From Microbulbifer bruguierae (GTDB taxonomy: Bacteria > Pseudomonadota > Gammaproteobacteria > Pseudomonadales > Cellvibrionaceae): a stretch of DNA of 64,000 bases. Location of the stretch: NCBI RefSeq assembly GCF_029869925.1, contig NZ_CP118605.1:3438001-3502000 (forward strand), given 5' to 3'. Each line of letters starts with the position of its first letter. Position 1 is the stretch's first letter. A program made the translations under genes and the position numbers. Below the pieces are notes generated by a model, which saw only the letters and a program-made list of their open reading frames with translations, had not been told where the DNA came from and did no database searches. Below, in pieces: positions 1 through 9,173 of the stretch.

Positions 1-662
1 TTGATATTCTTTTGCCTGGATTCATCGAGGATGGCCGGGGCCAGGTAGCAGCTGTTGAAGTCCCGGTTCAATCCGATTTCATCAAAATAGGCTATTTCCG
101 TTTCCCTGATTTTTTGCAGTTGTGCAAACATATATTCCTGGTCGAAGGCAACACTGGCTGCACCGGTTTGCGAGAATTTTTGCTCGATGCTTTCCATCGC
201 AAACAGGGCGTCCTGTCTGGATTGATCTGGAGTTGTACGACTGCCGCGATGAAACAGGATATCGTCCGTGGACGTGGCCACTTTAAGGAATCCGGCGGGG
301 AGTATGTAGGCGGCGCAGGCGGACGCACAAATTCCGGCCACGTTGATATTCATCTCGTTTCTGTGCAGGTAGCGCCCCAGAGTCATTGCTGCGTAAATAT
401 CACCTCCGCCACTGGCGATAGTTAGCCAGCGGTTGTCTTTCACTGCGGCTTCCTGATCGAGTGATTGGATAAGCGCATCTACGGACTCTTTTGTAATTGT
501 CCCACCGAAAAAAACGGAATCCTCTGCGGGAATGATGATGTAACCGTTTCCGATATATTGTCCGATAGGTGACATCGGAATACCTTCACGGCGTTCCTCG
601 GCAAGACCAGGCAAGGTAAAACTGAGAAGAAACAAAAAACATATAGACTGAAAAAATCGCAT
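1..662 (-). CDS. Secreted ClpP/crotonase-fold protein (COG3904-like), 3' end off the window
   Basis: The frame reads 220 codons without a stop from ATG at 662 to the left edge, so the gene is truncated by the window. Residues 1-21 are a signal peptide (MRFFQSICFLFLLSFTLPGL then AEE), pointing to the periplasm. The stretch TIASGGGDIYAAMTLGRYL followed by GICASACAAYILPAG (about residues 110-124) is typical of the periplasmic ClpP-like family COG3904. Ser114 and His138 (LFHRG) are candidate active-site residues. Substrate is unknown. The opposite-strand frames here lack any such features. Family assignment is from motif memory and fairly sure; catalytic activity is inference. Confidence 0.75.
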   Translation of the reverse strand, partial: MRFFQSICFLFLLSFTLPGLAEERREGIPMSPIGQYIGNGYIIIPAEDSVFFGGTITKESVDALIQSLDQEAAVKDNRWLTIASGGGDIYAAMTLGRYLHRNEMNINVAGICASACAAYILPAGFLKVATSTDDILFHRGSRTTPDQSRQDALFAMESIEQKFSQTGAASVAFDQEYMFAQLQKIRETEIAYFDEIGLNRDFNSCYLAPAILDESRQKNI

Positions 663-800
663 AAGCGTGCTTTTTTAATACGGCAATTTTTGAGTATATT
701 GGTGGCTGGCATGATTTATAACATGCTGGCCACGAAGGTGCGACTTGGCTGTCTTAGGCTTGTTCATACCGTGGGCGGGCGGGTGCAAATACCGCGGATT

Positions 801-824
801 AAAAAGGGGAGCTTGAGCTCCCCT
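801..824 (-). terminator. Rho-independent terminator of the aldehyde dehydrogenase gene
   Basis: Inverted repeat AGGGGAGC-TTGA-GCTCCCCT at 805-824. Read on the minus strand it is followed by a short T run (complement of 801-804). It lies 28 bases beyond the stop of the aldehyde dehydrogenase gene. Confidence 0.8.
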
Positions 825-852
825 CTTCATGTTCGGGTATCTGAATGATGGA

Positions 853-2373
853 TCAGAAAAATCCGAGCGGGTTGGTGTCGTAACTTATCAATAGATTCTT
901 GGTCTGCTGGTAGTGTTCCAGGGCTTTTTTGTGGGTCTCGCGGCCGATGCCGGATTTCTTGTAACCGCCGAAGGCGGCGTGGGCCGGGTACTGGTGGTAG
1001 CAGTTAGTCCATACACGCCCGGCCTGGACATTGCGGCCCATGCGGTAGGCTAGGTTCATATCCCGGGTCCACACACCGGCACCGAGGCCGTATTCGGTGT
1101 CGTTGGCGATGGCCAGTGCTTCCGCTTCATCCCTGAAGGTGGTGACGCCCACCACCGGTCCGAAAATCTCCTCCTGGAAGGTGCGCATCTGGTTGTGGCC
1201 CTTGAGCAGGGTGGGTTGTACGTAATAGCCCTTGGCGAGGTCGCCGCCCAGCTGTTCCGCGCCGCCACCGAAAATCACTTCCGCACCTTCGCGCTGGCCG
1301 ATCTCGATGTAGGTCATGATCTTGTCGAATTGTTCCAGAGATGCCTGGGCGCCGATCTGTGTATCGGTATCCAGCGGATTGCCGCGCTGGATGGCCTTGG
1401 TGCGCGCCACTACCTGCTCCATGAAATCGTCGTAGATGGATTCCTGAATCAGTGCCCGCGACGGGCAGGTACACACTTCGCCCTGATTGAAGAACGCCAG
1501 CACCAGCCCTTCCACCGCCTTGCTGATATACGCCTCTTCCTGCTGCATGACATCGGCGAAATAGATGTTCGGGGATTTGCCGCCGAGTTCCACGGTGGAA
1601 GGAATCAGATTGTCGGCGGCGCATTTGAGGATATGTCCACCCACGGCGGTGGAACCGGTAAACGCGAGTTTGGCAATGCGCTTGCTGGTGGCCAGCGCCT
1701 GGCCGGCCTCTTCGCCGACCCCATTGACCACGTTGACCACCCCGGGGGGCAACAGGTCGCCGATCAGCTCCATCAGCACCAGAATGGAGGCGGGGGTCTG
1801 TTCTGCGGGTTTCAGCACCACACAGTTGCCGGCCGCCAGTGCCGGCGCCAGTTTCCAGGCTGCCATCAGGATCGGGAAGTTCCACGGAATAATCTGGCCG
1901 ATCACACCGAGGGGCTCATGAATATGGTAGGAGACGGTGTGCTCATCCAGCTCCGCCATACTGCCCTCCTGGGCGCGCAGGCAGCCGGCGAAATAGCGGA
2001 AGTGATCGACGGTGAGGGGTATGTCCGCGGCAATGGTTTCCCGTACCGCCTTACCGTTGTCCCAGGTTTCTGCGACGGCGAGTATTTCCAGGTTCTGTTC
2101 GATACGATCGGCAATTTTCAACAGCACATTGGCGCGCTCGGCGGCAGCGGTTTTGCCCCAGGCGTCTTTCGCGGCGTGGGCGGCATCCAGGGCAAGGTCG
2201 ATATCCGCGGCGGAGGAGCGAGGGACTTCGCAGAACACTTCACCGGTAACCGGCGAAACGTTGGGCATGTAAATACCTTCTACCGGAGGCACCCACTCGC
2301 CACCAATAAAGTTTTCGTAACGGAGTTTGAAGTTGATCAGGGCGCCATATTGCCCGGGATTGGTGTAAATCAT
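853..2373 (-). CDS. NAD(P)-dependent aldehyde dehydrogenase, AldB/ExaC type
   Basis: 506 residues, the usual length for the acetaldehyde dehydrogenases of the AldB/ExaC group, which oxidise short aliphatic aldehydes to acids. Visible motifs: PWNFP with the oxyanion Asn165, the general base Glu262 in VELGGKSP, and the catalytic cysteine Cys301 in [10 protein letters not shown], the form characteristic of this group. ATG at 2373 is preceded by AGAGGAAA with good spacing. It stands alone with its own terminator downstream, so it is probably monocistronic. It may serve ethanol or acetoin catabolism, but no partner genes (exaA, adh, PQQ genes) are in view. The exact substrate cannot be read from the sequence. 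Confidence 0.93.
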   Translation of the reverse strand: MIYTNPGQYGALINFKLRYENFIGGEWVPPVEGIYMPNVSPVTGEVFCEVPRSSAADIDLALDAAHAAKDAWGKTAAAERANVLLKIADRIEQNLEILAVAETWDNGKAVRETIAADIPLTVDHFRYFAGCLRAQEGSMAELDEHTVSYHIHEPLGVIGQIIPWNFPILMAAWKLAPALAAGNCVVLKPAEQTPASILVLMELIGDLLPPGVVNVVNGVGEEAGQALATSKRIAKLAFTGSTAVGGHILKCAADNLIPSTVELGGKSPNIYFADVMQQEEAYISKAVEGLVLAFFNQGEVCTCPSRALIQESIYDDFMEQVVARTKAIQRGNPLDTDTQIGAQASLEQFDKIMTYIEIGQREGAEVIFGGGAEQLGGDLAKGYYVQPTLLKGHNQMRTFQEEIFGPVVGVTTFRDEAEALAIANDTEYGLGAGVWTRDMNLAYRMGRNVQAGRVWTNCYHQYPAHAAFGGYKKSGIGRETHKKALEHYQQTKNLLISYDTNPLGFF

Positions 2374-2630
2374 CGCTTATTTCCTCTTTATATGTGTTTA
2401 TTTGCGGGAAATACGGGCTTTTACAGTGGACGCGCAGGCTCTTCCTGTATCGGAAAATACATGTTCGCCCCACCCGTTACTGCAGTTTTTCCGATAGCAC
2501 TCTACAAAGTAGTTACTTTTTTGGCGGTGTGCTTTTTTATTTGCGCAAATTTATCGACAACAAATCGTCGGATGTAAGGGAAGTCCGATCAGCTTGGTCG
2601 GCTTGTAACGCTCGTTTATATTTTTCGGGG

Positions 2631-4739
2631 CTATTCCCCGGGAATCTGAACTGGACCAAGCAGCGGTGTTTTCACCGGCGCCGCCAGGCCAAAGAACACC
2701 ACCGCGCCATTACCCCCAAAACGTGTCGACAGCGCTTCATCTGGTTGTTTTTTGAAACCCTCGTCGGGTTTGTCCCAGTTGTTGGCCACCCAGACGTTAC
2801 CTGCAGGATCGATTGCCACATCCGTGACAATTTGCAGTCCCCCGATATAACCGGGCTTTGGGGAGATGGCCTGTCCGGTGGTGAAGCCCGGTGGGCAGGT
2901 GTCGGTTTGAACACCGCACAACTGGCTGATCGAGCGGCCGGTGGAATTAGCGATCCATACCTGGTCGTTGCCGTCGATGGCAATGCCCCAGGCACCGACG
3001 ATGCTTTTATTGCCGTCAAAGGTTCCGAGCAATTTCCCCTCGGGACTGAGCAGGGAAACATCGCCACCGGGGAATCGCGTGATAATTTCATAGAGGTCGA
3101 TCCATTCCTGGGCGGCCTTGGCTTCTTCCGATATGCCCTTTTTGTGGCTTTCCCTCCTGGCTTTGAGCTTTGCCTCGATAAACGCGAGTTTCTCTTTCGT
3201 GCTGGGATGACCAACGGTATTGGCAACCCATGCATTACCGCGACTGTCGATGGCGATGGCACGGGGCGCAAAGCCCACCTTGAATTGCTCGGCCTGGCCC
3301 GGATCACTGGCGTGAAAGCGGGTGACAGTGTCACCGCCACTATTGGTCACCCAGATGCGGTCCTGCTGATCGATGGCCAGGTGAAATGGCGCCTTGACCT
3401 GAAGGGTACCGTCAATGGGTTTGCCGTTGACGGTGCGGCCGAGAATTCGCCCTCTGGCAGCGTCGCCACCGGGCAAGTGGACAATCTGGTCGCGCGCATT
3501 ATCCAAAGCCCATACATCGCCGGAGGGGGTCACGATGATTCCCTGCATGGCACCTAGCTTTCCGTCGAAGTCGTAACCGGTTTCCGGTGACAGCGGTTTG
3601 CCGGTTACGCGGTCGAACACAGAAATGTTTTTACCCGCGAGGCTGGTGGCCCACACCTTGTCGTCGGCGGAAATGGCGATGCCGAATCCCGGTCCGTCGA
3701 TACCGCCACCGCGAAAGCCGGTGGTCATTGGCGAAAGCGGCTTTCCATCGGGAGCGAGTTTGGAGAGTCCGCCGCCGAAGCCGGCAAAAATCGTGGATTG
3801 GGCACCGACGAGAAAGTTATCGTCCGCCCACATATTGCCTTCGCCATCGATGGCCATGCCGCCCAGCGAATTGAGGCCGCCACCGGTGTAGACCAGCGAG
3901 AGTGTCCAGGCGCTGGGCGCGAAATTGAGATAGGGAATAAAACGTGTGTCGCGCCAGCGTTTGTCGGTGGCCAGGGGGTAAAAGCTATCAAACAGTGCAA
4001 AGAGTTTTTCCGCCTGGTACCAGGGGTAGCGGGCGATGTTTACCGCAGCGCTGAGGGTGTTATTGGGAGCCGTGCCACCCGGCGGTGTCGTCGCTTCGAA
4101 TAGTCGTTCGCAGTGGTCCACGGATTGGATACAGGCTGCCAGCAGGGCGCCCAGGGTATTGAATCTTGCCAGCGTTGGCGTCTGTGAACTGTTAAGGGGG
4201 TTCTGGATAACGGGGCCCAGTCCGCCGGTTTGGCGGTCTACAAGGTTCGGCACATTACCGGCGGCAATCTTGAGACCGAGTGGATGGCCGCTTAGCGTGT
4301 CATTCTGCAGGAAACGTGCGGCGGTCCACGCGGAGGCTATGGTGGTTAATTCATTAATGGTCACTTGTGCCGGAGGTTCACAGCCGAGAATCAGCAGTAA
4401 ACGGATTGCTGGATTGGATGATCCGGGTGCACCGGCGGATGGACGACCACCGGAAACCGTCAGATAAAGAATCCCGCTATCAGCGGGTGCTCCGGAAAAG
4501 GGCAGTTCGAAACGTCCATCTGCACTGGATTCCGTATGCGCCAGCTTTCGGGGAGCGGTGGACGTGGCTTGCCAGAGTGTCACTTCTGCCGCTGCGATGG
4601 GGCTGTCTGCGCCTTCCACCAATCCCTGTATGTGATCAGTAGCGAAGGCTCGAGTTGTCATCAGGGCAATGGCGAGAAACTGCAGGGCGTATTTGATCGC
4701 TTGCCTAAGGTTTCGTGTCTCTCGTATTTCTCGCGTCAT
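2631..4739 (-). CDS. Secreted NHL/SMP-30-like beta-propeller protein with N-terminal carboxypeptidase-regulatory-like domain
   Basis: The start was moved from 4841 to ATG 4739 because the downstream residues form a clean signal peptide (basic MTREIRETRNLRQ, then a hydrophobic stretch ending TTRAFA). That gives 702 residues. After the signal comes a beta-sandwich-like segment (about residues 35-115: IQGLVEGADSPIAAAEVTLW, SADGRFELPF) of the type found as carboxypeptidase regulatory domains. An unassigned middle follows. From about residue 280 there are repeated blades with the pattern GMAIDGEGNMWADDN, AIDSRGNAWVANT, AIDPAGNVWVANN. These are NHL/virginiamycin-B-lyase-type propeller repeats. It is probably periplasmic or exported. 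No catalytic role is evident and I do not assign one. Confidence 0.72.
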   Translation of the reverse strand: MTREIRETRNLRQAIKYALQFLAIALMTTRAFATDHIQGLVEGADSPIAAAEVTLWQATSTAPRKLAHTESSADGRFELPFSGAPADSGILYLTVSGGRPSAGAPGSSNPAIRLLLILGCEPPAQVTINELTTIASAWTAARFLQNDTLSGHPLGLKIAAGNVPNLVDRQTGGLGPVIQNPLNSSQTPTLARFNTLGALLAACIQSVDHCERLFEATTPPGGTAPNNTLSAAVNIARYPWYQAEKLFALFDSFYPLATDKRWRDTRFIPYLNFAPSAWTLSLVYTGGGLNSLGGMAIDGEGNMWADDNFLVGAQSTIFAGFGGGLSKLAPDGKPLSPMTTGFRGGGIDGPGFGIAISADDKVWATSLAGKNISVFDRVTGKPLSPETGYDFDGKLGAMQGIIVTPSGDVWALDNARDQIVHLPGGDAARGRILGRTVNGKPIDGTLQVKAPFHLAIDQQDRIWVTNSGGDTVTRFHASDPGQAEQFKVGFAPRAIAIDSRGNAWVANTVGHPSTKEKLAFIEAKLKARRESHKKGISEEAKAAQEWIDLYEIITRFPGGDVSLLSPEGKLLGTFDGNKSIVGAWGIAIDGNDQVWIANSTGRSISQLCGVQTDTCPPGFTTGQAISPKPGYIGGLQIVTDVAIDPAGNVWVANNWDKPDEGFKKQPDEALSTRFGGNGAVVFFGLAAPVKTPLLGPVQIPGE

Positions 4740-4858
4740 TATTTTCCATCCGTGGATCCGGTTGTGGCCGGGATATTTTTTCCGCGCGCGGGCTCGCTGT
4801 GTTGGTTCGAGTATAGGACCGGCAAGATGGACTAGATCCACAGCGAGCGTCGCTTACC

Positions 4859-6391
4859 TCAGAAGCTGTCCGGGTTGTGGATAACCTGCTTCGCCCGTAT
4901 TTTGAGCCGGCGCAGTTCTTCGGCATCCATCTTGTCCAGTAGGCTGAGCATCATGGTCATCCGTGGATTGTTGGCAAAATGCGCCCGCTTCTCTGCGAGG
5001 AAATTCCAGTAGAGGCTGTTGAAAGGACAGGCGTTATCACCGGTTTTTTCCTGCACGTTATAGCGGCAGCCGTCGCAGTAATTGCTCATTTTTCGGATGT
5101 AACTGCCACTGCTGATATAGGGTTTGGTGGCTACCAGGCCACCGTCGGCAAACTGGCTCATACCCCGCGTGTTGGTGATTTCCACCCATTGGATGGCGTC
5201 GATGTAAATACCCAGATACCACTGGTCTACCTGATCCGGATGTACCTGGGTCAGCAGCGCAAAATTTCCGGAAATCATCAGGCGCTGGATATGGTGGGCG
5301 TAGGCATGGTCGAGACTGTTCCTGATGGCGTGGTGCAGACAGTTCATCTGTGTCTCTGCGGTCCAGTAGAAATCCGGCAGCTTATTGTGGTTGTGCAACC
5401 GGTTGCAGCGGGCGTAACCGGGCATCTCGCGCCAGTAGAGACCGCGCATATATTCCCGCCATCCCAGAATCTGTCGTACAAAACCCTCCACCTCGTTGAT
5501 GGAGATGATCTTCTGGTTCTGTTGCCAGTGAACGATCACGGCATCGATGACTTCACGGGGGTGGAGGAGTTTGCTGTTCAGGGCGAAACTGAGGCGGCTG
5601 TGAAACAGATACACCTCGTCCGGGTCCATGGCATCCTGGTAATCGCCAAAGTGAATCAGCAGCTTGTCACAGAAATAGCGCAGCACTTTGAGGCTGTCTT
5701 CTCTGGTGGTGGGCCAGTTGAAGTGTTCGGGATCAATATTGCCGAAGGTGTCAACGCTGGAATTGTTGATCCGGGCGAGGATTTCCCGAACATCTTTGCG
5801 GAATCCTTTTTCGTGCGGTATCTGCGGTTGGCTTTTCCATTTCTTGCGGTTGCTCGCGTCGAAGTTCCACTTTCCCGCGGCAGGCCTGTCACCTTCCATC
5901 AGAATATTGTGCTTGCGACGCATGTGCCGATAGAAACTCTCCATCAACAGACGTTTTTTATCCGCGAAGAACTCGCCGAGTTCCTCGCGCCGAGTGAGAA
6001 AGTGCTCGGTATCGAAAGCCTCGCAGGGAATACTCAAGTCGTCGCACAGCTGGCCTAGCTGTTGTTCCAGTCGGTATTCATCCGGGAGCTGGTATTCGAA
6101 TTTTTCAATACTGTTTCGTTCGATAAGTGCTGCGACATTGGCTCCGAGGTGTTGACGGTTGTCAGGGTGATCGAGCCGATAATGGATAACCTGTTTACCG
6201 CTGTCGCGTAACCACTGTGCGAAGGCTTCCATGGCGGCAAAAAAAGCCACCACCTTCTGGATGTGGTGCCTGACGTAGTCGGTCTCCTGGCGCATTTCGG
6301 CGATAAAGTAGAGAGTGTCTTTATCGTTGCAGCGATACCAGGAGTGCTTGTGGTTGAGCTGGTCGCCGAGGATCAGACGCAGGGTTTTCAC
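4859..6391 (-). CDS. FeS-BCP type (6-4) photolyase / cryptochrome-like protein (PhrB family)
   Basis: 510 residues, matching the bacterial FeS-BCP photolyases such as Agrobacterium PhrB (COG3046). These use FAD, a lumazine antenna and a [4Fe-4S] cluster to repair (6-4) photoproducts. The start MKTLRLILGDQLN and the block ILGWREYMRGLYW are characteristic. The segment NYCDGCRYNV followed by GDNACPFNSLYW supplies three of the cluster cysteines, and a fourth lies in the conserved helical region upstream (candidate Cys near MPGYARCNRLHNHNKLPDFYW). It lies on the same strand as, and 61 bases downstream of, the acyl-CoA dehydrogenase gene. The function is well supported by family; whether it repairs DNA or senses light is not shown. 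Confidence 0.9.
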   Translation of the reverse strand: MKTLRLILGDQLNHKHSWYRCNDKDTLYFIAEMRQETDYVRHHIQKVVAFFAAMEAFAQWLRDSGKQVIHYRLDHPDNRQHLGANVAALIERNSIEKFEYQLPDEYRLEQQLGQLCDDLSIPCEAFDTEHFLTRREELGEFFADKKRLLMESFYRHMRRKHNILMEGDRPAAGKWNFDASNRKKWKSQPQIPHEKGFRKDVREILARINNSSVDTFGNIDPEHFNWPTTREDSLKVLRYFCDKLLIHFGDYQDAMDPDEVYLFHSRLSFALNSKLLHPREVIDAVIVHWQQNQKIISINEVEGFVRQILGWREYMRGLYWREMPGYARCNRLHNHNKLPDFYWTAETQMNCLHHAIRNSLDHAYAHHIQRLMISGNFALLTQVHPDQVDQWYLGIYIDAIQWVEITNTRGMSQFADGGLVATKPYISSGSYIRKMSNYCDGCRYNVQEKTGDNACPFNSLYWNFLAEKRAHFANNPRMTMMLSLLDKMDAEELRRLKIRAKQVIHNPDSF

Positions 6392-6452
6392 GGTGGCATT
6401 GTGCCCGTCACTAGAAGGTTACCGGGCTTTACGCTTGTGGGCGGCTGCCAGA

Positions 6453-7601
6453 TCAATTGTCCTTCAGCAAGTGGCGGGAGATGATCAGTTTCATGATCTC
6501 GTTGGTGCCGGCGTAAATGCGCTGTACCCGCGCGTCCGCCCAGGCGCGGGCGATCGGGTATTCCCACATATAGCCAAAACCGCCGTGAAGCTGCATGCAT
6601 TCATCGAGCAGCTTGCACTGAAAATCGGTGGCCAGCAGTTTGGCTTTGGCCGCGGTGGCGACGTCGAGTTTTTCCTCGTAATGCAGTTCCAGGCAGCGGT
6701 CGACAAAAACGCGCAGCGCGGTCAGTTCACTGTCCAGTTCCGCCAGTTTGAACTGGGTGTTCTGGAAGGCGGCGATGGGTTTGCCGAAGGCTTTGCGATC
6801 CTTCACATAATCGATGGTCCATTGGATGGCGGCGGCGCAATTGGCGATGGCATTCACTGCAACGCTGAGGCGCTCCTGGGGCAGCTCCTGCATCAGGTAA
6901 ATAAAGCCCTGACCTTCACCGCCGAGCAGGTTTTCTGTCGGCACCTTTACGTCGTCAAAAAACAGTTCGGACGTATCCTGGGCTTTCATGCCCACTTTTT
7001 CCAGATTGGTGCCTCTTTTGAATCCGGGCCAGGCGGCTTCTACCAGAAACAGGCTGACGCCCGCGGCTCCGGCCGCGGGATCGGTTTTGGCGACGACGAC
7101 GACCAGGTCCGCGTGCTGACCGTTGGTGATAAAGGTTTTTGAGCCGTTCAGCAGGTAGTGGTCGCCGTTTTTGATGGCCGTGCTGCGCACGCCCTGCAGG
7201 TCTGAGCCGGCGCCGGGTTCGGTCATGGCGATGGCGGTGACGATGTCGCCGCTGATGCAGCCGGGCAGGTATTTCTGTTTCAGTGCCTCGGAGGCGTAAT
7301 TGACGATGTAGGGCACGGCAATATCCGAGTGCAGGCCCCAGCCGATACCGGTCAGTCCCTGGTGGGAGATTTCCTCGTCGACGATGGCGTTATAGCCAAA
7401 GTCCAGTTCCAGGCCGCCGTAGGCCTCCGGTACTTGCGGACACAGAAAGCCCATGGCTCCCGCCTTGCGCCACAGCTCGCGGTCGACCTGGCCGTCCTTT
7501 TCCCATTGGTGATGGTAGGGTGCGGCCTCGGTTTCGAGGAATTTACGCACGCTGTCGCGGAATTGCTCGTGTTCGGGGGAATACACGGTTCTCGGAATCA
7601 T
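6453..7601 (-). CDS. Acyl-CoA dehydrogenase (long-chain/isovaleryl-CoA subtype)
   Basis: 382 residues, normal for flavin acyl-CoA dehydrogenases of beta-oxidation or branched amino-acid breakdown. Flavin and substrate motifs AIAMTEPGAGSD (124-134) and the C-terminal block YAGTNEIMKLIISRHLL are clear. The C-terminal position that carries the catalytic glutamate in medium-chain enzymes is here Ala (YAGT). Instead Glu243 in LPQERLSVA sits where long-chain and isovaleryl-CoA dehydrogenases keep their base. ATG at 7601. There is no neighbouring electron-transfer flavoprotein or enoyl-CoA hydratase gene, so the pathway cannot be fixed. Confidence 0.92.
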   Translation of the reverse strand: MIPRTVYSPEHEQFRDSVRKFLETEAAPYHHQWEKDGQVDRELWRKAGAMGFLCPQVPEAYGGLELDFGYNAIVDEEISHQGLTGIGWGLHSDIAVPYIVNYASEALKQKYLPGCISGDIVTAIAMTEPGAGSDLQGVRSTAIKNGDHYLLNGSKTFITNGQHADLVVVVAKTDPAAGAAGVSLFLVEAAWPGFKRGTNLEKVGMKAQDTSELFFDDVKVPTENLLGGEGQGFIYLMQELPQERLSVAVNAIANCAAAIQWTIDYVKDRKAFGKPIAAFQNTQFKLAELDSELTALRVFVDRCLELHYEEKLDVATAAKAKLLATDFQCKLLDECMQLHGGFGYMWEYPIARAWADARVQRIYAGTNEIMKLIISRHLLKDN

Positions 7602-7833
7602 GGCAGCCTCTGTTGGATTTTTATCGATACCGATTGCGGTGGTAGCCGGATGATTCCTCCTAAATTAGCCCAGATTGTGTGGCTCTGGATTGGAAAAAGA
7701 CGCCAGCCGCGGGGGAGTCATACACAATCCTGATTTTCCTTTCCGGCCTTATTCAGAATCAGCCTAATCAGTTGAATTGGCTGCCGTACACTTGAGAGAG
7801 TGAATTCGCCAACCGCAATTGTGAGGTATGCAA

Positions 7834-9072
7834 ATGGCTGACAATCTCATTGAAATGGCTGTTCGCCATTTGGGATCTTCGGGCTTGAGCGCTTTGGGTA
7901 GCGCACTGGGCTTGCCGGATGGCAAAAGTGAATCCGCCTTCAGCGCGGGTGCTGCTTCTGTGCTCGCCGGTATGTTGAACAAGGCCGGTAGCGAAAGCGG
8001 CCTGGGCGCGCTGCTCAATATGGCGACCAAGGCGAACGATCTCGATCTGTCATCGCCGGTGGATATTTTTACCGACAAAAACAAGATGACCAGCCTTCAG
8101 GATGTGGGCGGCAGCATTGTCGATGCGCTGTTCGGGCAAAAGCGCGACGGCGTGATTGGCAGTGTGGCGAATGCACTGGGAATGTCCCCGAGCAGCGGCG
8201 GCGGCTTACTGCGTATTGCGGCGCCGGTAATTATGTCGCTGCTGGGCAAGCTGGTGAAGAGCAAAGGTCTGAATATGGAGGGCCTGGCCGCGCTGCTACT
8301 GGGGCAAAAAGCCCATGTGCGCGATAAATTGCCCGCGGGTCTGTTGCAGCAGTTGGGTGTGGCAAATCTTGACGAACTCGCCGAGCGCACAGTGGTGGAA
8401 ACCACCCCCCGCCAGAGTGCCCGCAGTACACCACCGCCGCCGCCGGTGAAAAAAAGTGGATGGGGAAAATGGCTGTGGCCGCTATTGATCGCCCTTGGCG
8501 TGCTCTGGGCGCTGAATATGTGCGCCAAGAAAGAGAAGCTGGATGACGGCACTGGTGCGGTGATCGAGCAGAAGGAAGAAGTCATTGTTGACGAGACGCC
8601 GGCAGAACCTATGCAGCCGGTGCCGGATACGACCGAACCTATGGATACCTCTCCGGTTCCGCCAGTGACGACCGGTGATTTCGGCACTGAATTCCGGGAT
8701 TATCTGGCCAATGCCCAGCGCGACCCCAGCCGCGAGTTTGCCTTGTACATCGAGTTTCCGACGGACGGCAGTATGCCGAATGCGGATTCCCTGCCAGATG
8801 TGCAGACGCTGATCAAAATCATGCAGGAGAATCCGGGACTGTCCGTTGCCCTTGAAGGTCATACCGACAGCACTGGCGATGCCGCGGCCAATCAGACACT
8901 GTCTGAATCCCGCGCCCAGGCGGTGATGCAGATGCTGGTGGCGGCCGGTATTGAGGCGGCCCGTATTACCGCAACGGGAGTGGGCTCTGCCAATCCGATT
9001 GCGGACAACGACACCGAGGAAGGCAAGCAGAAAAACCGCCGCATCGCGGTGAAGGTCACTGCATTCGAGTAG
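7834..9072 (+). CDS. DUF937 - transmembrane - OmpA-like peptidoglycan-binding fusion protein
   Basis: The start chosen is the second ATG (7834), because GTGAGG at 7821-7826 is 7 bases from it but only 1-2 from the ATG at 7828. The 412-residue product begins with a Gly/Ala/Leu-rich DUF937-like domain (about 1-170). A Pro-rich linker (PPPPPVKK) and one membrane helix (KWLWPLLIALGVLWALNMC) follow. An acidic Pro-rich spacer leads to a C-terminal OmpA domain with VALEGHTDSTGD and SESRAQAVMQML, ending NRRIAVKVTAF, which binds diaminopimelate in peptidoglycan. The layout suggests an inner-membrane protein with DUF937 in the cytoplasm and OmpA in the periplasm, tying some cytoplasmic assembly to the wall. 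The DUF937 function is unknown. Confidence 0.85.
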   Translation: MADNLIEMAVRHLGSSGLSALGSALGLPDGKSESAFSAGAASVLAGMLNKAGSESGLGALLNMATKANDLDLSSPVDIFTDKNKMTSLQDVGGSIVDALFGQKRDGVIGSVANALGMSPSSGGGLLRIAAPVIMSLLGKLVKSKGLNMEGLAALLLGQKAHVRDKLPAGLLQQLGVANLDELAERTVVETTPRQSARSTPPPPPVKKSGWGKWLWPLLIALGVLWALNMCAKKEKLDDGTGAVIEQKEEVIVDETPAEPMQPVPDTTEPMDTSPVPPVTTGDFGTEFRDYLANAQRDPSREFALYIEFPTDGSMPNADSLPDVQTLIKIMQENPGLSVALEGHTDSTGDAAANQTLSESRAQAVMQMLVAAGIEAARITATGVGSANPIADNDTEEGKQKNRRIAVKVTAFE

Positions 9073-9126
9073 CGGTCCTCTTTATCGGCACATTGGCAGC
9101 GGTAATTCCGCTTGCCGATACCAACG

Positions 9127-9157
9127 AAAAAACCCGCGGCATGCCGCGGGTTTTTTT
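9127..9157. terminator. Bidirectional rho-independent terminator
   Basis: A perfect stem CCCGCGGC-AT-GCCGCGGG is flanked by six A on the left and seven T on the right. It therefore works in both directions between the convergent OmpA-fusion gene and the AraC-type regulator gene. Confidence 0.93.
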
Positions 9158-9173
9158 ATAGCGTGTGACGCGC

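Noticed and set aside
12..425. 137-residue plus-strand frame at the left edge
   Set aside because: Exactly opposite the truncated secreted ClpP-fold gene, which has a signal peptide and family motifs; the plus frame has neither.
1195..2577. 460-residue frame opposite the aldehyde dehydrogenase
   Set aside because: High-GC shadow of a gene with intact catalytic residues; composition (His/Gly/Gln-rich) is typical of antisense translation.
4979..6058. 359-residue frame opposite the photolyase
   Set aside because: Antisense shadow with no start signal and no recognisable motif.
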